NCBI RefSeq assembly: GCF_013377235.1
Contig: NZ_CP016226.1
Location: forward strand, 1 to 64,000
Length of the DNA: 64,000 bases
Source: Mannheimia varigena
GTDB taxonomy: Bacteria; Pseudomonadota; Gammaproteobacteria; Enterobacterales; Pasteurellaceae
Direction of reading: 5' to 3'
Of this stretch, positions 8,501 to 16,207 are shown piece after piece (the first letter of the stretch is position 1; each line of letters opens with the position of its first letter). The notes beneath the pieces are model-generated. The model saw nothing but the letters and a program-made list of their open reading frames with translations, was not told the DNA's origin and ran no database searches. A program made the position numbers and the translations under genes.

Positions 8501-9043
8501 TTATTTTTTCTTTGGTGCAATAACCATCACCACTTGGCGACCTTCCAATTTGCCCGGTGCAGATTCAACCGCTGCAATTTCAGCTGTATCTGCTTTTACA
8601 CGTTCTAAAACGTCCATACCGATTTCTTGATGAGCCATTTCACGTCCACGGAAGCGAACAGTAATTTTTACTTTATCGCCATCTTCTAAGAAGCGAAGAA
8701 TACTACGCAATTTGACTTGGTAATCGCCTTCATCTGTACCCGGACGGAATTTGATTTCCTTCACTTGTACTACTTTTTGTTTTTTCTTTTGCTCTTTTGC
8801 CGCTTTTTCTTTTTCGTAGATGAACTTACCATAGTTCATGATGCGGCAAACAGGCGGTTCTGCATTTGGGCTGATTTCCACTAAATCTAACTCAGCTTCT
8901 TCAGCACGGCTTAATGCTTCTTGAATAGAGACGATACCAACTTGTTCGCCATTTTCATCAGTTAAGCGAACTTCTTTCACGCCACGAATTTCTTCATTAA
9001 GACGGTGTGCGCGATTTGTTTGAACACGTTTTACAGGTTTAAT
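8501..9043 (-). CDS. infC: Translation initiation factor IF-3
   Basis: IF-3 prevents premature 30S/50S association and proofreads start codons. The start is the non-canonical ATT at 9043, preceded by AAGGAATAAGG. From there the frame reads I/M-KPVKRVQTNRAHRLNEEIR and joins the conserved EVRLTDENGEQ without interruption. This gives 180 residues, the same as E. coli IF-3, whose gene also starts with AUU. A later in-frame GTG at 8980 would delete 21 conserved N-terminal residues. The AUU start is the known basis of IF-3 autoregulation. The body contains EISPNAEPPVCRIMNYGKF and ends in APKKK. Confidence 0.93.
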   Translation of the reverse strand: MKPVKRVQTNRAHRLNEEIRGVKEVRLTDENGEQVGIVSIQEALSRAEEAELDLVEISPNAEPPVCRIMNYGKFIYEKEKAAKEQKKKQKVVQVKEIKFRPGTDEGDYQVKLRSILRFLEDGDKVKITVRFRGREMAHQEIGMDVLERVKADTAEIAAVESAPGKLEGRQVVMVIAPKKK

Positions 9044-9207
9044 AGCCTTATTCCTTCTAGTAAATTTTTGGTTAAATAAGACCGCTTGTAAGCGGCTAAA
9101 TATTTTTATAGTGCCTGTTTTTGTTGTATAAAAAACAGGTAAACGTGCGGATTCTATAGGATTTTCAATGCTTATGCAATAATAAACCCGTATTTAGCTC
9201 CCTATTT

Positions 9208-11001
9208 TCAGTTATTTTGATGTTCTTTGATTAATGTCATAAATGCTTGACCGAATCGTTCAAATTTTCGCTCTCCTACACCATTTATTTCAAGCATTTC
9301 TACTTTTGAAGTTGGTAAGAACTCTGCCATTTCTTGTAGAGTGGCGTCATTGAATACGATATAAGGCGGAATATTTTCCTTATCAGCAATCTGCTTACGC
9401 AAGAAGCGAAGACGAGCGAATAAGTCTTTATCGTAACGATGACTTGCTTGTTTTTGCACAAATGCAGTAGCGGAAATACCTAAGCGTGGTAATGCTAGTT
9501 GTAATGGTTTCTCTCCACGTAAAAAAGGTCTGGCACTTTCGGTTAATTGCAGGGCAGAGTGATTTGCGATGTTTTGAATAATCAGCCCCAAATGAATAAG
9601 CTGGCGAACCACATTCTGCCAATAATGTTGGCTTTTTTCTTTTCCGATGCCGTAAACGGAAAGTTGGTCGTGGTTATGCTCCCGAATTTTTAGGTTATTC
9701 ATTCCACGCAGTACCGCAATAATATGGTGCTGACCGAAAATTTGCCCTGTACGATAAATAACTGACATCACTTTTTGGGCATCAAGCAATCCATCGTATT
9801 TCTGCGGTGGATCTAAGCAAATATCACAGTTTTTGCAATCTTCTTGTTTATGTTCGCCAAAGTAATTTAGCAAGACTAAACGGCGACAAGTTTGCGATTC
9901 TGCAAATTCGCCGATGGCCTGTAATTTATGCTGTTTAATATCTCTTTGCTCACTTTCTGGTTCTTCTAAAAGGATTTTTTGTAGCCAGCCATAATCGCTA
10001 GGATCGTAAAAAAGTACCGCTTCAGACGGGAGATCATCTCGTCCTGCACGCCCTGTTTCTTGGTAATAAGATTCGATAGAACGAGGCAAATCAAAATGCA
10101 CCACAAAACGTACATTGGATTTATTAATGCCCATTCCAAAAGCAATGGTTGCGACTACAATTTGAATATCATCTCGCTGGAAAGCATTCTGCACAAATTC
10201 TCGCTGCTCAAAACTCATTCCTGCGTGATAGCCCAACACACTGATATTTCTGGAAGCCAGTTTTTCGGTAATTTCTTCCACTTTTTTTCGGCTATTGCAA
10301 TAAATAATCCCGCTTTTGCCTTGCTGTTTATTGATGAATTTCAACAACTGCTCAAGCGGTTTAAATTTTTCTTGCACCGTATAGCGAATATTTGGGCGAT
10401 CAAAACTGCCTAAATAGATATGCGGATCATTTAATCGTAAATGGTGCAGAATATCCGCCCGTGTGGTTGGATCGGCTGTGGCGGTTAGTGCCATTAACGG
10501 CACATTGGGAAAAGTGTTTCGCAAGCCACCAAGCAAGGTGTATTCAGGACGGAAATCGTGTCCCCATTGGGAAACACAATGGGCTTCATCCACGGCAATA
10601 AAACTGATTTTACAGAGCGAGATAAAGTGGAAGAAGCCTTGTGTCATCACTTTCTCAGGAGAAAGATAAAGTAATTTCAATTTACCTGATAAGGCTTTTT
10701 GCTCTACAAGTTGTTGTTCTTCGAGCGTTTGAGTGGAATTCAGATAAGCCGCTTCAATACCGTTGGTGATAAGCTGATCTACCTGATCTTTCATTAACGA
10801 AATCAGTGGGGAAATAACGAGTGTTATACCATCCAAACATAGAGCAGGTACTTGGTAACAAAGGGATTTTCCACCACCTGTTGTCATAATAACAAGGCAA
10901 TCACGATTTTCCAACACAGCAGAAATGACTTCTTCTTGCCCATCTCGGAATTTTTGATAACCAAAAACATTATTTAAAACAGAAATTGCGGTGGTGTTCA
11001 T
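9208..11001 (-). CDS. recQ: ATP-dependent DNA helicase RecQ
   Basis: RecQ is a 3'-5' DNA helicase of the RecF recombination pathway. The 597-residue protein (E. coli 609) has Walker A MTTGGGKSLCYQVPAL, the DEAH box VDEAHCVSQWGHDFRPEY, motif III MALTATAD and motif VI YYQETGRAGRD. It also has the zinc-binding cysteines (C-x16-18-C-x2-C-x2-C, ending CKNCDIC), a winged helix and a C-terminal HRDC domain (PTSKVEMLEINGVGERKFERFG). It is complete with no missing motif. A 177-bp spacer with short inverted repeats separates it from cyaY upstream. Confidence 0.96.
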   Translation of the reverse strand: MNTTAISVLNNVFGYQKFRDGQEEVISAVLENRDCLVIMTTGGGKSLCYQVPALCLDGITLVISPLISLMKDQVDQLITNGIEAAYLNSTQTLEEQQLVEQKALSGKLKLLYLSPEKVMTQGFFHFISLCKISFIAVDEAHCVSQWGHDFRPEYTLLGGLRNTFPNVPLMALTATADPTTRADILHHLRLNDPHIYLGSFDRPNIRYTVQEKFKPLEQLLKFINKQQGKSGIIYCNSRKKVEEITEKLASRNISVLGYHAGMSFEQREFVQNAFQRDDIQIVVATIAFGMGINKSNVRFVVHFDLPRSIESYYQETGRAGRDDLPSEAVLFYDPSDYGWLQKILLEEPESEQRDIKQHKLQAIGEFAESQTCRRLVLLNYFGEHKQEDCKNCDICLDPPQKYDGLLDAQKVMSVIYRTGQIFGQHHIIAVLRGMNNLKIREHNHDQLSVYGIGKEKSQHYWQNVVRQLIHLGLIIQNIANHSALQLTESARPFLRGEKPLQLALPRLGISATAFVQKQASHRYDKDLFARLRFLRKQIADKENIPPYIVFNDATLQEMAEFLPTSKVEMLEINGVGERKFERFGQAFMTLIKEHQNN

Positions 11002-11012
11002 TATTTTTATAT

Positions 11013-11080
11013 GTGGGGAAGCACACTGTGTGCCTCCGCAAGCGATTTATTTTTACTCGCTACGCTTGCTCCTTCGGAGC
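11013..11080. repeat. Short inverted repeats between recQ and cyaY
   Basis: The 177-bp spacer holds two compact palindromes: GCACAC/GTGTGC at 11021-11033 and GCTCC/GGAGC around TTC at 11068-11080. A degenerate uptake sequence (GCAAGCGGT) follows near 11106. No ORF or RNA gene is evident. The hairpins may be weak terminators or worn intergenic repeat elements. Confidence 0.4.
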
Positions 11081-11178
11081 CGTTGATAAAGTCAACATTC
11101 AAACGCAAGCGGTTTATTTTTGGAAAAAATTTGCAAATGTAATATAAAGGATACACATCAGTACATCCTTACAAATAA

Positions 11179-11484
11179 TTAGAAAGAAATAGTTTCTCCG
11201 TGTCGAGCAAAGGCTTCTTCTAAATGTTGCCAGAAGGTGCGACCTTCATCTGTAATCCATTCACCATCAATGTTTTTGAAGTGAATACCACCCAGTTTGC
11301 TAGCAAGCCATAGCTCTAACATCGATTCTTGTTTATTAATAACGATTTGTGAGTTGTCATCAAATGTTAAAGTACAAACTGCACCTTGAATTTCGGTATC
11401 AACCGATAAACCTTCGTCATCAATTTTTTCTTCAATTTGCTGCCAAACTTGTTCAACAGATTGATGGAATTGTGCTGTGTTCAT
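11179..11484 (-). CDS. cyaY: Frataxin-like iron-sulfur cluster assembly protein CyaY
   Basis: CyaY is the bacterial frataxin, an acidic iron-binding protein that regulates IscS during Fe-S cluster assembly. The 101-residue sequence is close to E. coli CyaY (106 aa). It shows the acidic first helix (EQVWQQIEEKIDDEG) and the conserved sheet with WLASKLGGIHF and DEGRTFW. It is transcribed in the same direction as the glycosyltransferase gene upstream, with a 20-bp gap between them. Confidence 0.93.
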   Translation of the reverse strand: MNTAQFHQSVEQVWQQIEEKIDDEGLSVDTEIQGAVCTLTFDDNSQIVINKQESMLELWLASKLGGIHFKNIDGEWITDEGRTFWQHLEEAFARHGETISF

Positions 11485-11504
11485 TTTTTGTCCTTAAAAT
11501 GTGA

Positions 11505-12266
11505 TTATTTGAAAGTAATTTGTTTACCGAAGAAGCGTAATTTGAATTTTCGTTTTATTCTATTGATCTCTTTCTTAAGTTTCTGGCCTAGGTTTAGTTT
11601 TTTCTTAGATTTTGAATTTCTATTTTCTCTACCACTAATTGTAGTATGAAATATTTGTTTTTCATTTAATATTGCATCTTGAATACACAAAGCTGGCTGA
11701 AGTTGCCATACAGTATAATTCTCATCCTTTAAGAATTGATTAAACATCAAATTATCAATTTCAATATCTTGGAGGTTTTTAATCTTATTGAGAAGATAAG
11801 AAATTCCTTTTCGTGTAATGAGATAACCAGCAGTACCCGGATGGGTAGATTTTAGTTTATATAACTTCCTACTATTATAGGATTGATCAGCTACTCTTCC
11901 TGTTTCAACAATAGAAATATTCTTTTCTAACTTAACAATATCAATATTTTCATTAATATAATTATTACTTAGGAAAGGCTTTATATTTTCTCCTAAGTAA
12001 ATATCATCTTCAAATATACAGATATAATTTAAATCTTTTTCCTTAGCTAAATGCCATAGTGCAATATGGCTTAGTGCACAAGATATTTCACCTTTAGTTA
12101 GCGTACTTTGGGAAATGTTTATTCCTAATTCAGATGCTTTATTTTGCATTATATCTGGAGTGATTGCATCGAAAAATTGAAAAGGAATATTTTGCTTATC
12201 AAATTCTGCTTCAATATGATTTCTACGATCTTGTGCAGAAGTCAGACTAATTACATAATTGTTCAT
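11505..12266 (-). CDS. Glycosyltransferase family 25 (lipooligosaccharide-type)
   Basis: The protein resembles family-25 glycosyltransferases such as Lex2B, LgtB and Lic2A, which add hexoses, often galactose, to lipooligosaccharide. It starts MNNYVISLTSAQDRR, with the typical N-terminal motif for this family. It has the metal-binding FEDDIYLGE segment near residue 90, HPGTAGYLITRKG further on, and a basic C-terminus. The ATG at 12266 gives 253 residues; a TTG at 12281 would add five. The gene is clearly more AT-rich than its neighbours cyaY and tsaD and looks acquired. No tetranucleotide phase-variation tract is present. Sugar and linkage cannot be read from sequence. Confidence 0.85.
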   Translation of the reverse strand: MNNYVISLTSAQDRRNHIEAEFDKQNIPFQFFDAITPDIMQNKASELGINISQSTLTKGEISCALSHIALWHLAKEKDLNYICIFEDDIYLGENIKPFLSNNYINENIDIVKLEKNISIVETGRVADQSYNSRKLYKLKSTHPGTAGYLITRKGISYLLNKIKNLQDIEIDNLMFNQFLKDENYTVWQLQPALCIQDAILNEKQIFHTTISGRENRNSKSKKKLNLGQKLKKEINRIKRKFKLRFFGKQITFK

Positions 12267-12286
12267 AAGTGATATCTTCAATTTTA

Positions 12287-12341
12287 CAAGCGGTCATTTT
12301 TTATAAAATTTTGCAAAACTATCAAGAAATTTGACCGCTTG
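12287..12341 (-). terminator. Inverted uptake-sequence pair acting as likely tsaD terminator
   Basis: CAAGCGGTCA (12287-12296) pairs with TGACCGCTTG (12332-12341) just beyond the tsaD stop on the minus strand, separated by an AT-rich 35-nt loop. Paired uptake sequences after genes are known to serve as terminators in Pasteurellaceae. The right-hand copy is an exact 9-mer only in its core. Confidence 0.5.
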
Positions 12342-12346
12342 CAATG

Positions 12347-13378
12347 CTATTTAATTGGCGGTAGTTCGGTCATCGCCCAGCGAGGTTTTACACTAATACT
12401 TAAATCGCTGTATTCGCCGTTTTTTAAACGTAAAAAACCTGTGTAGGCAATCATCGCACCGTTGTCGGTACAAAATTGCGGGCGAGGGTAAAATACTTCG
12501 CCTTTGAGTTTTTGCATCATTTCGGCAACGTCGGCACGTAATTGCTTGTTGGCACTTACACCGCCTGCCATCACTAGCCGTTTATAGCCTGTTTGTTCTA
12601 ATGCCCGTTTGCACTTAATTAAAATAGTATCCACTACCGCTTGTTGGAACGCGTGAGCAATATCGCAACGAGTTTGTTCGTCAATTCCAGCATTTTCATT
12701 GGCATTCGCTTTGATTGTATTTGCAGCAAAGGTTTTTAAGCCGGAGAAACTGAAATCTAAGCCAGGTCGGTCAGTCATCGGGCGTGGGAATTTAAAACGA
12801 TTCGGTGTGCCTAATTCCGCAAGTTTGGACATTGCCACACCTGCAGGGTAGTCCAGACCGAGTAATTTGCCGGTTTTGTCAAAGGCTTCACCTGCAGCAT
12901 CGTCAATAGATTCGCCCATTAATTCGTATTTGCCGATACCATCGACTTTCACTAATTGAGTGTGTCCGCCTGAAATTAATAACGCCACAAACGGAAATTC
13001 GGGAGCGTTTTCTTCCAACATAGGAGCAAGCAGATGCCCTTCCATATGATGAACGCCAAGAGCCGGCACATTCCACGCATAAGCTAAAGAGCGAGCAATG
13101 GTTGAGCCTACTAATAATGCTCCAACCAAGCCCGGACCGGCGGTATAAGCAATACCATCAATATCGGAAGGCTGAAGGTTAGCTTCTTTTAGGGCTTCTT
13201 GGATGAGTGGGAGCGTTTTGCGGATATGATCTCGCGAAGCAAGCTCCGGCACAACACCACCATAATCAGCGTGCATATCAATTTGGCTGTAGAGCTGGTT
13301 TGCTACTAAGCCTTTTTCTTCATCATAAATGGCAACGCCGGTTTCATCGCAAGAGGTTTCAATACCTAAAATTCGCAT
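12347..13378 (-). CDS. tsaD: tRNA N6-adenosine threonylcarbamoyltransferase TsaD
   Basis: TsaD transfers the threonylcarbamoyl group to A37 of ANN-decoding tRNAs, working with TsaB and TsaE. The 343-residue protein starts MRILGIETSCDETGVA, has the metal-binding histidines in VHHMEGHL (about residues 109-115), and the nucleotide-binding segments ALLISGGHTQL, DDAAGEAFDKTGKLLGL and MAGGVSANKQLR. The length matches the family (337 in E. coli). It is followed by the glycosyltransferase gene on the same strand and preceded by bamD. Confidence 0.97.
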   Translation of the reverse strand: MRILGIETSCDETGVAIYDEEKGLVANQLYSQIDMHADYGGVVPELASRDHIRKTLPLIQEALKEANLQPSDIDGIAYTAGPGLVGALLVGSTIARSLAYAWNVPALGVHHMEGHLLAPMLEENAPEFPFVALLISGGHTQLVKVDGIGKYELMGESIDDAAGEAFDKTGKLLGLDYPAGVAMSKLAELGTPNRFKFPRPMTDRPGLDFSFSGLKTFAANTIKANANENAGIDEQTRCDIAHAFQQAVVDTILIKCKRALEQTGYKRLVMAGGVSANKQLRADVAEMMQKLKGEVFYPRPQFCTDNGAMIAYTGFLRLKNGEYSDLSISVKPRWAMTELPPIK

Positions 13379-13413
13379 AATTTCCTAATGAGCTAATAAG
13401 TTATAAAGCCAAA

Positions 13414-13431
13414 AGGGGCGAAACCGCCCCT
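13414..13431 (-). terminator. Hairpin after bamD (GGGGCG type)
   Basis: AGGGGCG (13414-13420) pairs perfectly with CGCCCCT (13425-13431) around AAAC. On the minus strand four U residues follow. It lies 20 nt beyond the bamD stop and belongs by sequence to the GGGGCGAA palindrome family seen elsewhere in the window. Confidence 0.65.
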
Positions 13432-13450
13432 AATATTCTGGTATATTTAA

Positions 13451-14227
13451 TTAGAATTGTTCACCATATTCCGGTTTTGCCGGGTTTGGTAAGGTTTTAT
13501 TTTCGTATTCTTTAATTAATAGTTCGGTTTTTTGCTCTGAATCTTGAATACCCATTTGTTTAAATGCTTCTTTCAGATAAGGAAGGGCATTTTTAGTTGC
13601 TTCGGTATTTGGATAGAAACGCAACATTTCTTCTACGCGATTTACTACTGCAACGTACGCATTACGTTTATCATAGAATTTTACGATCGATAATTCGTGC
13701 TCGGCTAAACGGTTGAATAAATAGTTCATCCAATTTTGAGCATCTTGAGCATATTGGCTTTGTGGATAGTGCTGAACGATAGTTTGGAAATTACCGTAAG
13801 CGTTACGCACATTATCCACTGCACGAGAAGCACGATTTACTTTAAAGAAATCTTGGATAAAATTATCGCCTAAGCGTGCATTTGAAAGACCGGCTAGGTA
13901 GAATACATAATCCATATTGGCTGCATTTGGGTAAGAACGGGCGAAACGTTCTGCGGCATCTAATGCTTTATAATATTCGCCCACTTTATATTGTGCATAA
14001 ATTAAACTTAATTGGGTTTGTTCACCAATACCTGAATATTGACCTCCTTTAGTACCAACGCCCTCTAAATAACGAATAGCAGAGTTATAATCTCCGTCTT
14101 GTAAATAGGTTTGTCCTTTGCTATATAGATCTTGGGCGTTTGATTCTTCAATGTCTTTATTAGAACTTGAACAACCCACAACAAGTCCTGCTAATAATAA
14201 TGTGGCAAGAGTTTTAATTTTACGCAT
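13451..14227 (-). CDS. bamD: Outer membrane assembly lipoprotein BamD
   Basis: BamD is the essential lipoprotein of the BAM complex that inserts beta-barrel proteins. The 258-residue product has a signal peptide with a lipobox LVVGC (cysteine at residue 19), then TPR-like repeats (DLYSKGQTYLQDGDYNSAIRY, YKALDAAERFARSYPNA, AQYKVGEYY). The conserved block NARLGDNFIQDFF and the C-terminal LPYLKEAFKQMG are also present. In H. influenzae the orthologue was named ComL. It is divergent from rluD, an arrangement shared with E. coli. Confidence 0.95.
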   Translation of the reverse strand: MRKIKTLATLLLAGLVVGCSSSNKDIEESNAQDLYSKGQTYLQDGDYNSAIRYLEGVGTKGGQYSGIGEQTQLSLIYAQYKVGEYYKALDAAERFARSYPNAANMDYVFYLAGLSNARLGDNFIQDFFKVNRASRAVDNVRNAYGNFQTIVQHYPQSQYAQDAQNWMNYLFNRLAEHELSIVKFYDKRNAYVAVVNRVEEMLRFYPNTEATKNALPYLKEAFKQMGIQDSEQKTELLIKEYENKTLPNPAKPEYGEQF

Positions 14228-14367
14228 ATGTTTTACCTATAAAAAGTGTCTAAGACCAAAAGTTAATGTACAATATCTTCAGACTTAGAATAACTCGTGA
14301 AGTTCATCTCACTATTTTATATAACATCACGCAAGTAAGCAAATGACTAATTAGGATTTATATTTTA

Positions 14368-15348
14368 ATGACTACTCAAAAAAAGATTTTAACCGCAGAA
14401 ATTACCGCTGATTTATTGGGAGCTCGTTTAGATCAAGCTCTGGCACAACTTTTTCCGGATTATTCACGTTCACGTATTAAAGTGTGGATTGAAAGCGATT
14501 TAGTAAAAGTAAACAGCAATATTGTCAATAAAGCACGAGAAAAAGTATTTGGCGGCGAAATTGTTGAAATTACGGCTGAGGTAGAAGAGGAAATCCGTTT
14601 TGAACCGCAAGATATTCCGCTCAATATTGTGTATGAAGATGACGATATTATTGTTATCAATAAACCAAAAGATTTAGTGGTTCACCCCGGAGCGGGCAAT
14701 CCTGATGGTACGGTATTAAATGCGTTGTTGCATTATTATCCGCCGATTGCAGAAGTCCCACGAGCCGGCATTGTGCATCGTTTAGATAAAGATACTACAG
14801 GCTTAATGGTGGTGGCGAAAAATATTCCAGCCCAAACTCACCTAGTAACAGCATTACAAAAACGCCGTATTACGCGTGAGTATGAAGCAGTCGCAAGCGG
14901 CATTATGACTCAAGGCGGTAAAGTTGATGAACCAATGGCTCGCCACCCGACTAAGCGTACTGCAATGGCGGTTCACCCAATGGGAAAACCGGCTGTAACC
15001 CATTATCGTATTATGGAGCGTTTCCGTAACTACACTCGCTTACGTTTACGTTTGGAAACTGGGCGTACTCACCAAATTCGTGTGCATATGGCACATATTG
15101 CTCACCCATTATTAGGTGATCAACTTTATGGTGGCAGACCTCGCCCACCGAAAGGTGCGAGCGAAGAATTTTTAAGTGTATTGCGTGGTTTCCAACGTCA
15201 AGCATTACACGCTATTATGCTACGCTTAGAACACCCTATTACAGGTGAGTTAATGGAATGGCATTCACCATTGCCTGATGACTTTGTTGAACTTATTCAA
15301 ACATTAAAAGCGGATTATGAGCTTTATAAAGATGAATTAGATTATTAA
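14368..15348 (+). CDS. rluD: 23S rRNA pseudouridine synthase RluD
   Basis: RluD makes pseudouridines 1911, 1915 and 1917 in helix 69 of 23S rRNA. The 326-residue protein has an N-terminal S4 domain (GARLDQALAQLFPDYSRSR), then the RluA-type catalytic motif VHRLDKDTTGLMVVAK with the nucleophilic aspartate near residue 139, and LETGRTHQIRVHMAHI. The length equals that of E. coli RluD. It is separated from divergent bamD by 140 bp that must hold both promoters. Confidence 0.95.
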   Translation: MTTQKKILTAEITADLLGARLDQALAQLFPDYSRSRIKVWIESDLVKVNSNIVNKAREKVFGGEIVEITAEVEEEIRFEPQDIPLNIVYEDDDIIVINKPKDLVVHPGAGNPDGTVLNALLHYYPPIAEVPRAGIVHRLDKDTTGLMVVAKNIPAQTHLVTALQKRRITREYEAVASGIMTQGGKVDEPMARHPTKRTAMAVHPMGKPAVTHYRIMERFRNYTRLRLRLETGRTHQIRVHMAHIAHPLLGDQLYGGRPRPPKGASEEFLSVLRGFQRQALHAIMLRLEHPITGELMEWHSPLPDDFVELIQTLKADYELYKDELDY

Positions 15349-15362
15349 TTTAATTTTAATTG

Positions 15363-15391
15363 TTGCATTTATAATTTAGAGTTGTTATATT
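15363..15391 (+). promoter_or_regulatory. Sigma70-type promoter for the entericidin-like gene
   Basis: TTGCAT (15363-15368) and TATATT (15386-15391) are separated by exactly 17 bp. They lie about 38 bp before the small lipoprotein start and after the rluD stop. Confidence 0.6.
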
Positions 15392-15429
15392 GAAGTCGTT
15401 TTCATAACAAAAAAATAAAGGAGCTTTTT

Positions 15430-15552
15430 ATGAAAAAATTAGTATTAGCAATTTTAGCAAGTGCAACTTTCTTAACTGCTTGTAACACAGTGGAAGGTGT
15501 TGGTAAAGATGTTGAGAAGGCTGGTGATAAAATTCAACAGACTGCACAATAA
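15430..15552 (+). CDS. Entericidin-like small lipoprotein
   Basis: This 40-codon gene has a good Shine-Dalgarno (AAGGAG) before its ATG. It encodes MKKLVLAILASATFLTAC followed by NTVEGVGKDVEKAGDKIQQ. That is the EcnA/EcnB pattern: a signal peptide, a lipobox LTAC and a short amphipathic mature helix with GKDVEKAGD. Entericidins are tiny lipoproteins linked to envelope stress or cell lysis in enterics, and the role here is inferred only. It has its own promoter-like element and is followed by a long hairpin with a U tract. Confidence 0.85.
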   Translation: MKKLVLAILASATFLTACNTVEGVGKDVEKAGDKIQQTAQ

Positions 15553-15580
15553 ATAATTTAAGTTTTTATTTAAAATTCTA

Positions 15581-15638
15581 AAAAATCTGTCTAATAAAGT
15601 ATGTCATTATATTCTTTTAGACAGATTTTTGTTTTTTT
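15581..15638 (+). terminator. Terminator after the entericidin-like gene
   Basis: A 14-bp perfect inverted repeat (15581-15594 with 15617-15630; core ATCTGTCTAA) encloses a 22-nt loop and is followed by a run of T. It also places an A-rich upstream arm, so it might work in both directions. Confidence 0.75.
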
Positions 15639-15683
15639 ATAGTTTTTTTGAAGAAAACTAAAATTAATTTTTGAATAAAAGGA

Positions 15684-15715
15684 TAGGACTTAATAAGATA
15701 TCTCATTAAGTCCTA
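15684..15715 (-). terminator. Hairpin after raiA
   Basis: TAGGACTTAAT (15684-15694) pairs with ATTAAGTCCTA (15705-15715) around a 10-nt loop. On the minus strand it is followed by a short U-rich stretch, 30 nt past the raiA stop. Confidence 0.6.
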
Positions 15716-15744
15716 TATTAATATATATTTCTAATAGAAGTTAA

Positions 15745-16029
15745 TTAATGTTCTTGTTTTTCTTTAAGCTTAATTAATTGTCCTTCTAATTTTTTCTTTA
15801 CATCAAAAATTGCACTATATAAATCTTCGTGTTCTGCCTTTGCAACTAAATCTCCTAAAGGGGTGCCAATAGTTGCTTCAACTTGGAATGTATTTGGTTG
15901 TTTAATTAACATAAAGTGTGGATTTATCAATTGGGTGTGATATTTTTCTAACTTAGCTAAACGTTCCTCAATATGGGTACGAATTGCAGGGGTAATGTCC
16001 ATTTGTTTGCTTGAAATATTTAGTGACAT
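15745..16029 (-). CDS. raiA: Ribosome hibernation factor RaiA (YfiA)
   Basis: The protein binds the 30S decoding centre and inactivates 70S ribosomes in stress or stationary phase. The 94-residue sequence begins MSLNISSKQMDITPAIRTHIEERLAKL with the same register as E. coli RaiA, and contains LINPHFMLIKQPNTFQVEATI and AEHEDLYSAIFDVKKKLE. It ends about 18 residues earlier than E. coli RaiA (113 aa). It therefore lacks most of the acidic C-terminal tail that in RaiA blocks 100S dimer formation, and is the length of a short HPF. Either name is defensible; sequence similarity favours RaiA. Confidence 0.88.
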   Translation of the reverse strand: MSLNISSKQMDITPAIRTHIEERLAKLEKYHTQLINPHFMLIKQPNTFQVEATIGTPLGDLVAKAEHEDLYSAIFDVKKKLEGQLIKLKEKQEH

Positions 16030-16145
16030 AACATTTTCCTCTCTTTTTTAGTTAAAATTTTTGCCATCGATATATATTCAAAATATGCTTATCACTCCAA
16101 AATTTCAAGTGAAAAATGAAATAAATTTCCGAAAATTTGATCTAC

Positions 16146-16175
16146 TTAACACTTTTAATAGTTTTTAGATATAAT
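16146..16175 (+). promoter_or_regulatory. Sigma70-type promoter for lpxL
   Basis: TTAACA (16146-16151) and a perfect TATAAT (16170-16175) are 18 bp apart and lie about 33 bp before the lpxL ATG. Confidence 0.6.
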
Positions 16176-16207
16176 GTAACTAATAAATAGTATTAAGTGA
16201 GAATAAT

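Noticed and set aside
10060..10413. 117-aa ORF antisense to recQ
   Set aside because: It lies wholly inside recQ, which has complete helicase motifs. No ribosome binding site or recognisable domain is seen; it is a shadow frame.
11505..12281. Phase-variable repeat tract in the glycosyltransferase gene
   Set aside because: No tetranucleotide or long homopolymer repeat occurs in the gene or its upstream region.
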